Positions 1 to 9,190 of a stretch of 64,000 bases of DNA are shown here, one piece after another. The number at the start of each line of letters is the position of its first letter. The first letter of the stretch is position 1. This DNA is from Polyangiaceae bacterium (GTDB taxonomy: Bacteria; Myxococcota_A; Polyangia; Polyangiales; Polyangiaceae): contig JABTUA010000004.1 of assembly GCA_015075635.1 (NCBI GenBank), positions 1 through 64,000 on the forward strand, in the 5' to 3' direction. The translations under genes and the position numbers were made by a program. The notes beneath the pieces were generated by a model. It saw only the letters and a list, made by a program, of their open reading frames with translations. It did not search any database and was not told the DNA's origin.

Positions 1-262
1 CCAGGGCGGCGCCTTCGCCGAGGACAATCATCCTTGGATCGAACAGAACCCGCGGGCCACGGTCGTCGTGATGGTCCTGGGGCGCATCGCGTACACGTTG
101 CTCGCGCTCTGGCGCGGAGTGACTCTACGCAGCAAGCAGCAGCGGACGCGCCCCTGGCGCGAGCTGATGCATGACATTTGGCTCGGCGCCGTCCAGGCCA
201 CGGCACAGATCCCATGCGGCTCGAGCTCCAGAGACCGCCGGCTTCCGCCGGCGCCGGCGTGA
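1..262 (+). pseudogene. C-terminal fragment of an IS transposase, running in from the left edge
   Basis: An open frame enters from base 2 and stops at 260-262. The peptide has the character of the C-terminal end of a DDE transposase: a WIEQ motif, a hydrophobic VVVMVLGRIAYTLLALWR helix, then TLRS and a PWRELM segment. This reads like the last helices of transposases that end in a 'RIAYNLLALFRSVT..PWKDLM' block. The last ~17 residues (after QATAQ) are low-complexity and look like read-through into foreign sequence, so the end is probably truncated. The rest lies outside the window, and no terminal inverted repeat is visible before the next gene. The family is recalled from memory; the exact IS family is not assigned. 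Confidence 0.5.
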
Positions 263-514
263 GCGCGGCCAAGGCCTTCGCGCCGACCTGCTCCTTGACA
301 GACTCCGCCTCGATCATTGCCTCGGGCTCCTGCCCCCGTAGCGGCTCGATGGCGCTTGCTCCTGTGCGGCCCATGCTCCTCTCTACCGCCCGGTCCCGGG
401 TCACCACTTCCCAGCCGGTGGTGGCGACCCAGCTCGCCTCGCGGAGAACCGATCGAGACTGCTCTCGGCCTGGAGCGCAGAGGCGCGGGCCCGAGTTGGT
501 GGTATCCTGCGACC

Positions 515-1081
515 ATGGCTGCCCCGGCCAAGAAGGCGGCGACGTACCAGGACGTGCTGGACGCGCCGGCCCACCTGGTCGCTGAGATCATCGGAGGGGA
601 GCTTCGTCTCTCGCCGCGACCCGGGCCGCTTCACCAGGCCGCCGCCGGCGCCCTGAGCTACCAGCTCTTCGGACCCTTTCGCTTTGGTCGCGGTGGCCCT
701 GGCGGCTGGCTCTTTCTCGAAGAGCCCGAGCTGCATCTGGAGGCTCGCGAGCGCCCCATCGTCCCCGACCTGGCGGGCTGGAAGCGCGAGCGCATGGCCG
801 AGCTTCCAGAGTCCGCCGCCATCGAGCTGCCCCCGGATTGGGTGTGCGAGATCCTCTCGCCCCGCACCGAACAGATCGATCGCACGGACAAGATGCCCGT
901 CTACGCGGGCGCGCGGGTCCAGCACCTGTGGCTGGTCAATCCGACTCTCCAGCTACTGGAAGCGCACGTCCTCGACGGCAGAGACTGGCGGCGCACAGGC
1001 GCGTGGCGTGGCGACGCTTGCGCGCGCATCCCGCCCTTCGATGCGATCGAGCTGGAGCTCGCGCTGCTCTGGAGCCGCTGA
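515..1081 (+). CDS. Uma2-family (DUF820) PD-(D/E)XK nuclease-like protein
   Basis: 188 aa from the ATG at 515, which begins the conserved part; an upstream in-frame extension is low-complexity. The protein shows the Uma2 pattern: an early E-I-I-GGEL strand, then IVPDLAGW (the usual vPD metal-site strand), then PDWVCEILSPRT followed by a D-x-x-K-MPVYA run and HLWLVNP. These correspond to the PD-(D/E)XK nuclease core, with the Asp of VPD, the Glu of CEIL and the Lys of DKMPVY as the likely catalytic triad. Members are abundant in multicellular bacteria and often sit in mobile or accessory DNA, which fits the transposase remnant upstream. The biological role of the family is poorly defined. The full family length is retained. 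Confidence 0.8.
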   Translation: MAAPAKKAATYQDVLDAPAHLVAEIIGGELRLSPRPGPLHQAAAGALSYQLFGPFRFGRGGPGGWLFLEEPELHLEARERPIVPDLAGWKRERMAELPESAAIELPPDWVCEILSPRTEQIDRTDKMPVYAGARVQHLWLVNPTLQLLEAHVLDGRDWRRTGAWRGDACARIPPFDAIELELALLWSR

Positions 1082-1087
1082 GGCGGC

Positions 1088-2752
1088 TCACGGGTTTGCC
1101 CCCTCCTCCGACCGCTCCGGCGCCGAGCCCCACGGAGACCTCTCCAGGATGGCGCGCGCCCGCCCGCGCAGCTCTTCACCGAGCGCGTTGTGCTGCGCCT
1201 GGGCCAACGCCGCGGCGAGCTCGGTAGCCGACTGGAAACGCTCCGAGGGATCCTTCGCCAGGCCGAGCGCCAACACGAGCTCGACGTCGGCAGGGAGCAT
1301 GGTGAGCTCGCTCGGGCTCGCGGGCTGCTCGTGCACGATGCTGTAGAGGATCACGTACTGGTCGGGGCCGCTGAAGGCGGGGCGACCGGTGAGCGCGCGG
1401 TAGGCAACCGAAGAGAGCGCGAACACGTCCGCGCGATGATCGACGGCCGCGCTCCGGCACTGCTCCGGCGACATGTAGGCGGGCGTGCCGATGGCGCCCT
1501 GGGTCAACGAGCTGGTCGCTTCGACCAAGCGCGATACGCCGAAGTCCAGCACCTTCCACGACGGCGCGTCACCCTCGACCAGGAACAGGTTCTGAGGCTT
1601 CACGTCGCGGTGGACGATGCCGGCCTGTTCCGCCACGCCGAGGGCGCTCGCGACCTCGCGCACCAGCTTGACCGTGTCGCCGAGCGACAGCCGTCCGTCG
1701 CTCCGCAGGATCTCCGCCAGATCGCGGCCCCGTAGCCGCTCCATCGCCAAGAACGGGCTGCCGTCCGACGCCGTGCCGGCGCCGAGCACGCGCACGACGT
1801 GGGGGGACTTCAGCGCCGAGGTGATGTTCACTTCGCGCACGAATCGCTCCACTTCGCTCGGGCTGTCGATCAGGTGCGGGTGCAGCACCTTGAGCGCGAC
1901 CGGGGCACTACTGCCCTTGGTCTCGGCCGCGTACACCTCACCCATGGCGCCCCGGCCCATCACCTCGCCCACCTGGAAGTCCCCGATGGTCCGGCCGGAG
2001 AAGCGCCCGAGGCGCGCGGCGTCGCGCACCTGGCGGAGCTCCGCCCGGGCCTCGTCGAGCAACGCGCGGCGGCGCTCCACCTCGAGCCGCGCCTTGGCCA
2101 CGTAGCTGATGGCGCCCACCGTGGCCCGGCGACTGGTCCAGGCCAACCAGAACACCATCGCCAGGAGGCCCTCGAGCAGGATCGAGAGGCCGAATAGCGC
2201 GCGCAGGTTCTCCTTCTGGAGCCCGAGCACGGAGCCGGTGAGCGGCAAGACGTGGGTCAGCGAGAGCGCGACGAGCACGAGGTAGCCGAGCGCGCAGGTC
2301 AGGTACACGAGCCAAGCCTCGAACGCGTAGTCGTTGCTGGCGAACGCCCAGACGATGATGGCGAGCAGGAGCGAAGTGCTGGAGAGCAAGCCCAGGTACG
2401 CCGTGGCGAGCAGGGCCGCCAGCGCCATCAAGAGACCGAGCAGCAGCCGCGCCGGCGGCCGCCCGCGGTGGACGCCCGCCGCGGTGCGATCCAGGTAGAC
2501 GGACACACCCGCGATGGCGAACAGGAGCCCGGTGATCACCCAGTGGACGGGACGCTTGTGGACCACCAGCTGAAGCAGCGCCGCGCAGCCCAAGGCCCCG
2601 ATCAGCGTCAGGCGCATGCCCACTGCGGCGTGCGCGTGGCTCTCCTTCTGGAGAGCGGCTTCCTCGATGGTGCGCTCGGCGTCGGCGTCGGCGACTGTCG
2701 GGGCTTCGTCGACCGTCAGATCGGTCGCTGGGGTCGGTTCCTCCGCCGGCAT
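1088..2752 (-). CDS. Membrane-anchored Ser/Thr protein kinase with N-terminal multi-TM domain
   Basis: 554 aa. Residues ~45-215 form about six hydrophobic segments, followed by a short helical linker (~220-250) and a C-terminal kinase domain (~255-525). Kinase signatures in order: GRGAMGEVY (glycine loop), VALKVL (Lys), HRDVKPQN (catalytic loop), DFGVSR, GTPAYMSPEQ (activation segment). The order is reversed compared with most bacterial kinases, which have the kinase N-terminal and a single TM; here a polytopic domain with only short loops comes first and may be the sensor. The 3' end lies six bases beyond the stop of the convergent Uma2 gene. Function is phosphosignalling; ligand and substrates are unknown. 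Confidence 0.92.
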   Translation of the reverse strand: MPAEEPTPATDLTVDEAPTVADADAERTIEEAALQKESHAHAAVGMRLTLIGALGCAALLQLVVHKRPVHWVITGLLFAIAGVSVYLDRTAAGVHRGRPPARLLLGLLMALAALLATAYLGLLSSTSLLLAIIVWAFASNDYAFEAWLVYLTCALGYLVLVALSLTHVLPLTGSVLGLQKENLRALFGLSILLEGLLAMVFWLAWTSRRATVGAISYVAKARLEVERRRALLDEARAELRQVRDAARLGRFSGRTIGDFQVGEVMGRGAMGEVYAAETKGSSAPVALKVLHPHLIDSPSEVERFVREVNITSALKSPHVVRVLGAGTASDGSPFLAMERLRGRDLAEILRSDGRLSLGDTVKLVREVASALGVAEQAGIVHRDVKPQNLFLVEGDAPSWKVLDFGVSRLVEATSSLTQGAIGTPAYMSPEQCRSAAVDHRADVFALSSVAYRALTGRPAFSGPDQYVILYSIVHEQPASPSELTMLPADVELVLALGLAKDPSERFQSATELAAALAQAQHNALGEELRGRARAILERSPWGSAPERSEEGANP

Positions 2753-2771
2753 GGCGCCGGGACCAGACTAC

Positions 2772-3608
<837 letters not shown>

Positions 3609-3722
3609 GTCCAGTGACGCTGCAACGACCAGGCCACGGGCGCGCGAGCGCCCTTCGTGCGGGATCTCGGGCGCAGAGGCCGCGAGGTGTATCCGGCCGC
3701 GCTACGCTCCCGAGCCTGCGGT

Positions 3723-3739
3723 GTATCCGATCTGGATAC
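3723..3739. promoter_or_regulatory. 17-bp perfect inverted repeat, candidate operator
   Basis: GTATCC-GATCT-GGATAC lies 23 bp before the start of the FHA/sigma-54 activator and in the divergent gap to the lipoprotein gene. A further copy of the half-site GTATCC is at 3689-3694. Six-base arms with a 5-base spacer suit a dimeric HTH protein, such as the C-terminal Fis-type domain of the adjacent activator (autoregulation). This is inference only. Confidence 0.4.
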
Positions 3740-3761
3740 GGCCCTGGTATCGTCGGCCGCG

Positions 3762-5108
<1,347 letters not shown>

Positions 5109-5123
5109 CCCGAGGGTGAAACG

Positions 5124-5798
5124 ATGAGGAAGCTTCTGCTCGCCGGACTGCTCACCGCTTGTGGGGCGTCGAGCGCCCAGACCCCCGAGCCGAGCGCGCC
5201 GGAGCCCGCGCCCGAGCGCGAGGAAGCCAAGCCCGTGGCGAGCGCAGCCGAGAAGACGGGCTCGACCGAAGCGCCGCCGGAGTTGCCGGGAGCGCCGCCG
5301 GCGACGGACGTGGGTTGGGACTTCCACGCCTGGGCTTACGCGCGCGAGATCAAGGTCGAGCTCGTCTCGGACGGCTGCGAGGCGGCAAAGCTCGGCGACA
5401 AGCCCGACGAGACGGTGTGGTGCGCTCACCACGCGGAGAGCAAGGAGGGCGCGGTGCTCTACACCCGCGCGCTCTACGCGGCGCGGAACAAGAAGCTGGT
5501 CAAGCTGGTGGAGCTGCCCGTCGCCGCTGGGGTCGTGGACAACCCCGAGGCGCCGAAGGACGAGAGAGACCGGCAGGTGATCCGAGTCGAGCTCGTCCCG
5601 AGCGAGGCGAAGAAGCTCGAAGCGCGCGTGGCCTCGGGCTTCGACTGCGACAAGGCGCTGAAGGACAACGACGAGAACCGGGCCTCGGCCAAGGACCTCA
5701 CGCGCGCGCTCGACGAGCGCATTCGCAAGGTGTGTGCGACTCGGGGCGAGTGGCTGTGGAACGCCGGCACGCTCCGGCGCGGCGCCCGAGGGAAGTAG
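5124..5798 (+). CDS. Predicted lipoprotein of unknown function
   Basis: 224 aa, starting 15 bp after the activator gene with a GAGGGTGAAA ribosome-binding stretch. The signal peptide is very short: MRKLLLAGLLTAC gives a lipobox Cys at residue 13. Residues ~15-60 form a Pro/Glu/Ala-rich linker. The mature domain (~60-220) holds four Cys (EAAKLG-flanked SDGC, VWCAH, FDCD, KVCATRG) that could make two disulphides. Same-strand spacing suggests cotranscription with the FHA/sigma-54 gene. I do not recognise the domain. Confidence 0.65.
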   Translation: MRKLLLAGLLTACGASSAQTPEPSAPEPAPEREEAKPVASAAEKTGSTEAPPELPGAPPATDVGWDFHAWAYAREIKVELVSDGCEAAKLGDKPDETVWCAHHAESKEGAVLYTRALYAARNKKLVKLVELPVAAGVVDNPEAPKDERDRQVIRVELVPSEAKKLEARVASGFDCDKALKDNDENRASAKDLTRALDERIRKVCATRGEWLWNAGTLRRGARGK

Positions 5799-5900
5799 CG
5801 AGGAGGCTTCCGCCGGCCTCGCCGGTCGTTCTCGTGGGTCTTCGCTACTCCTGCCGATCGCGATCTGCAGTTGCCAAGACCACTTGGGTCGAGCCTGGCG

Positions 5901-6389
5901 TCAGTCGAACCACTTGCCGCGGTTCTTCTTGCAGTGCGCCTGCGCGGTGTCGGGGGTGTACTCGGGGCCCTTGTAGTTCACGAGCATGCCCATCATCTTG
6001 CACGTGCCCTGCAAGAGCTCGGTGGGGCACTTCGGCACCACCTTCGCCTTCATCATCTTGGCGACCTCTTCGATCTTCTTGGCGTCGAACTTGTCCTTCT
6101 CGGCTTCCTTGGCCGGAAGCGCGGCGCACTGGCCCGGGTCCTTCTCGTCCTGGAGCCAGCCGACGATCACCTCGCCCTTCTCCAGGCCCTCCTGCTCGTA
6201 CTCCTCCTCGGCCTCGGCCTTCTCGGCGCTGGGCGCGGGCGCTGCGCTGGGCGCGGCGGCGGCGCTGGTCGCCGCGGGGGCTGCTGACGGCGCAGGCGTG
6301 GCGGCAGCGGTGGACGCGGTCGGCGCCGCTTCCTTCTTGTCGCAGCCCACCACCAACATCAACGCAACCAACGCGAAGGCTTTCTTCAT
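5901..6389 (-). CDS. Small predicted lipoprotein, Ala/Pro linker, Cys-containing C-terminus
   Basis: 162 aa from the ATG at 6389 (MKKAFALVALMLVVGC), which gives a clean signal peptide with lipobox VVGC; a longer frame upstream would place the signal peptide internally and is rejected. Residues ~22-60 are Ala/Pro/Thr/Ser-rich, followed by an acidic stretch. The C-terminal ~100 residues contain four Cys (PGQCAA, VPKC, GTCKMM, AHCKKN) and end KNRGKWFD. It converges on the preceding lipoprotein gene. Function unknown; exported to the periplasm or outer membrane. Confidence 0.7.
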   Translation of the reverse strand: MKKAFALVALMLVVGCDKKEAAPTASTAAATPAPSAAPAATSAAAAPSAAPAPSAEKAEAEEEYEQEGLEKGEVIVGWLQDEKDPGQCAALPAKEAEKDKFDAKKIEEVAKMMKAKVVPKCPTELLQGTCKMMGMLVNYKGPEYTPDTAQAHCKKNRGKWFD

Positions 6390-6470
6390 GTCCCACTCCT
6401 TCAGAAAAGGCGGCCCAAGATAGCCGGAGAAGCTCTCGCAAGGGCAGAATTTTCGCGCTACAAACCTCGC

Positions 6471-7451
6471 GTGGTTGGGTCGAAGCAGAAATCCGGCGAG
6501 CCCTACGACTGGAACCGAGCCCGGGGTGTCGCCAAGCTGATGCACGCCGGAGTCACCTTCCAGGACGAGACGCTGCGCGACGGCATCCAGAACCCGTCCG
6601 TCATCGACCCGAAGATCGAGGACAAGCTCGAGCTCATCGGGCTGATGGATCGCCTGGGCATCCACCTGGTGAACGTCGGCCTGCCGGCCGCCTCGTCGCG
6701 GAACTACCAGGACTCCGAGACCGCCTGCCGCGAGATCGTGACGCAGAAGCTCGCCATTCGGCCAGTGATGGCCGCGCGCACGGTCGTGAACGACATCGTG
6801 CCCATCGCCGAGATCCAGCAGAAGGTCGGCAAACCGGTCGTCGCCTACGCCTTCATCGGCACGAGCGAGATCCGCAAGCTCGCCGAGAGCTGGGATCTCG
6901 CGATGATCGTCAAGCGCAGCACGGAGGCCATCGCGTTCGCGGTGAAGGAGGGAGTCGAGGTCGCGTACGTGACCGAGGACACGACCCGCGCCCGCCCGGA
7001 GACCTTACGTGAAATCTGGAAGAGCGCGCTCGAGACCGGGGCCAAGCGGCTGTGCCTGGCGGACACCGTGGGGCACGCCACCCGCGACGGCGTGCGCAAC
7101 CTGGTCGTTTTCACCCGCGCGCTGATCGACGAGACCGGCATCGACGGCGTCGGGCTCGACTGGCACGGCCACAACGACCGGGGCCTCGCCCTGGACAACG
7201 CGCTCTGGGCGCTGGAATACGGCATCGACCGCATCCACGGCTGCGCCCTCGGCATCGGCGAGCGCACCGGCAACACGCCGATGGAGCTCCTGCTCCTGAA
7301 CCTGTGGCTGCAAGGCGAGCTCGAGCTGCCAGATCCCGGCGCCCTCGATCGCTACTGCGACGTCGCCGCTAGCGCCTGCAAATGGGCCGGAAGGCGCCTG
7401 TCTTCCGACCGCGCGGCCACGGAGTGGAAGGGGCTCTTGGGCCTGCCTTGA
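6471..7451 (+). CDS. HMGL-like / isopropylmalate-synthase-family (DRE-TIM) metalloenzyme
   Basis: 326 aa from a GTG at 6471; an ATG at 6540 is an alternative start but would remove a PYDWNRARG segment just before the core. The DRE-TIM barrel signatures are present: FQDETLRDGIQ (metal Asp and catalytic Arg), DWHGHNDRG (HxH metal ligands) and GIGERTGN. These define the family of 2-isopropylmalate synthase, homocitrate synthase, citramalate synthase and HMG-CoA lyase. At 326 aa it lacks the C-terminal regulatory domain of LeuA-type enzymes, so it resembles HMG-CoA lyase or homocitrate-type enzymes. No pathway neighbours are present, so the substrate cannot be assigned. Its 3' end overlaps the convergent protease gene by 83 bp. 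Confidence 0.8.
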   Translation: MVGSKQKSGEPYDWNRARGVAKLMHAGVTFQDETLRDGIQNPSVIDPKIEDKLELIGLMDRLGIHLVNVGLPAASSRNYQDSETACREIVTQKLAIRPVMAARTVVNDIVPIAEIQQKVGKPVVAYAFIGTSEIRKLAESWDLAMIVKRSTEAIAFAVKEGVEVAYVTEDTTRARPETLREIWKSALETGAKRLCLADTVGHATRDGVRNLVVFTRALIDETGIDGVGLDWHGHNDRGLALDNALWALEYGIDRIHGCALGIGERTGNTPMELLLLNLWLQGELELPDPGALDRYCDVAASACKWAGRRLSSDRAATEWKGLLGLP

Positions 7452-8484
7452 CGCGGCGCGAACGCCGCAGCCGGGCGAGCACGAGGAGCATCAGGACCGG
7501 CAGCGCCCAACCGTCCGGCCGCGCGCCGATGCTGCAGCCGCCGCTCGAACCCGAGCTCGCGCCGCTCGCCGTCGGAGGAGCGGGCGGCGGCGCGCCGGAC
7601 TCCACGCAGGCGCCGGCCAGACACTCGAAGTCCGACGGGCAATCGCTGCTCGATGCGCAGGCGCTGCCTCCGCCCGCGCCGGCCGCTCCCGCCGCGCCGC
7701 TGGCTCCACCGCCGCCGGCCTCGATCCCTTGCGAGATCAAGTCCGCGTGCACGTCCAGCCGCGTGTAGTAGCTATCGTCCACCTTGCAGGCGCTCGGACC
7801 GAAGCTGGTCACACCCAAGATCTCCCCGCGCGTGGCGTGGAGGGCTGGTCCGCCGCTGTCGCCGCTGCACGTCCAGGACTGGCCCTCGGACTTGATCACC
7901 GTCGCCACGCTGGACACGAGGGCATCGCCCGAGTGCTTCACGCCGAGCTGGTCGTCCTGGGTGAAGCCGAAGCCGATGATCCGCAGCGGATCGCCCACCG
8001 CCGCGGGGAGCGATGACACCGGCTTCACGGGTGCTCCGACGTCCGCGTCCAGGATCAAGACCGCGATGTCGCTTCCGCCCAGCGCGTCGGCCTTGGTGTA
8101 GACCCCCGGCGTGGTGCGGATCTCGGTGACGCCCACCTCATGCTGCACGCCGGAAGGCGACGTGACGTCGGTCGCGACGGCGACGGTGAAGACGGACGGC
8201 TCGAGCGACTGCCAGACGCCGTTCGACACCTCGTCGTGGGCGCAGTGCTTGGCGGTGAGCACCGCACGGGGCGCGATGACCGAGCCGGTGCACAGACGGA
8301 TCTTCCCCGTGCCCGGTCGAGGATAGTGGACCGCGACCACCCACGGCTCCCCGGTCTCGACGCCGCCGTAGTAGATGGCCGCCGGACTCTCGCGAAGTTC
8401 GGGCCCGGCGGGCGAGCTCGAGCAGCCCAGGAGGGCGAACACCAACGAAAGACCGACGAAGAGCCGGGACGTGGTCGAGAGCAT
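7369..8484 (-). CDS. Trypsin-like serine protease lipoprotein with MYXO-CTERM-like tail
   Basis: 371 aa from the ATG at 8484; an upstream ATG at 8505 adds seven residues. Signal peptide ending in LLGC lipobox. The chymotrypsin-fold domain (~40-250) has the catalytic triad: His in AKHCAH, Asp in GGSDIAVL, Ser in CSGDSGGPAL. A Gly/Ala linker and a Cys-rich patch (CASSSDCPSDFECLAGAC) follow. Near the C-terminus, GGCSIGARPDGWALPVLMLL followed by ARLRRSRR is Cys + hydrophobic helix + Arg cluster, the arrangement of MYXO-CTERM sorting signals, but about 27 extra residues follow the Arg cluster. That extension lies in the 83-bp antisense overlap with the HMGL-like gene and may be non-functional. Confidence 0.85.
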   Translation of the reverse strand: MLSTTSRLFVGLSLVFALLGCSSSPAGPELRESPAAIYYGGVETGEPWVVAVHYPRPGTGKIRLCTGSVIAPRAVLTAKHCAHDEVSNGVWQSLEPSVFTVAVATDVTSPSGVQHEVGVTEIRTTPGVYTKADALGGSDIAVLILDADVGAPVKPVSSLPAAVGDPLRIIGFGFTQDDQLGVKHSGDALVSSVATVIKSEGQSWTCSGDSGGPALHATRGEILGVTSFGPSACKVDDSYYTRLDVHADLISQGIEAGGGGASGAAGAAGAGGGSACASSSDCPSDFECLAGACVESGAPPPAPPTASGASSGSSGGCSIGARPDGWALPVLMLLVLARLRRSRRVKAGPRAPSTPWPRGRKTGAFRPICRR

Positions 8485-8532
8485 GGCAGACACCGCTGAA
8501 CCCATTGGGGCCGCGGCGACGAAAACCGATCA

Positions 8533-9189
8533 ATGGTCGGCGCGGTGGACGGCACCACGCTGACCTGGGAGCCGGCCCCGCCCGCTGGCGCTCCGAGCAG
8601 CCTGGCGCAGGGACAGGTCGCACAGTTCAGTGCGCCGGGACCGTTCGTGGTCAGGAGCCAGGACGACCACCATCCATTCTACATGTCGGCGCACATGACC
8701 GGCGCAGGCCTGTACGACCCGCAGCAACAGAACCCGAGCGCCAAGGCGGACGGCCGGGGCGACGCGGAGTTCGTCAACGTGATCCCCCCGGGCGAGTACC
8801 TCGATCGCTACGTGTTCTTCACCGACCCGACCTACCCGGAGACGAACCTGGTGATCGTCCGGGTGAAGGATCAGAACGGGTTCGAGGACGTCACACTCGA
8901 CTGCGCGGGCGTCCTGACCGGGTGGAAGCCCGTGGGAACCTCCGGCAGTTTCGAATACACCTACTTCGATCTGGTCCGCCACAACTTCGAGTCCCAGGGC
9001 GGTTGCAACAACGGGCGCCGCGAGATGTCGAGCAAGCTGCCCTTCGGTCTCACTGTGTGGGGCTGGGGCTCCGCAGACACGGGGCAGCAGTTCCAGGGCT
9101 TCTACACGCAGTACGTGAGCTACGCCTACCCGGGTGGCGCCAGCGTCGCCCCCATCAACGAGGTCTTCGTCCCGCCGATCCCGAAGTGA
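8533..9189 (+). pseudogene. 5'-truncated IgGFc-binding-type secreted protein
   Basis: The frame encodes 218 residues that match, from memory, the C-terminal part of myxobacterial 'IgGFc-binding' family proteins: VGAVDGTTLTWEPAPP, GPFVVRSQDDHHPFYM, YVFFTDPTYPETNLV, LDCAGVLTGWKPVG and the ending SYAYPGGASVAPINEVFVPP. Full-length relatives are usually more than twice as long and carry a signal peptide and Cys-rich start, none of which is here. The ATG at 8533 falls inside a conserved strand, with no ribosome-binding site. The frame simply continues upstream into the start of the divergent protease gene. I read it as a gene truncated by deletion or rearrangement, but internal translation cannot be excluded. 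Confidence 0.65.
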
Positions 9190-9190
9190 T

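Noticed and set aside
263..514. Minus-strand reading with WEVVTRDRAVERSMGRTGAS and EAMIEAESVKEQVGAKALAA
   Set aside because: It looks coding-like and may be the relic of a gene cut by the transposase event, but it has no start, no recognisable domain and no stop-bounded unit, so no feature is claimed.
5159..7012. 617-residue plus-strand frame spanning several genes
   Set aside because: It crosses two lipoprotein genes and the HMGL-like gene in the wrong frame, with Arg/Ala-rich shadow composition and no motif.
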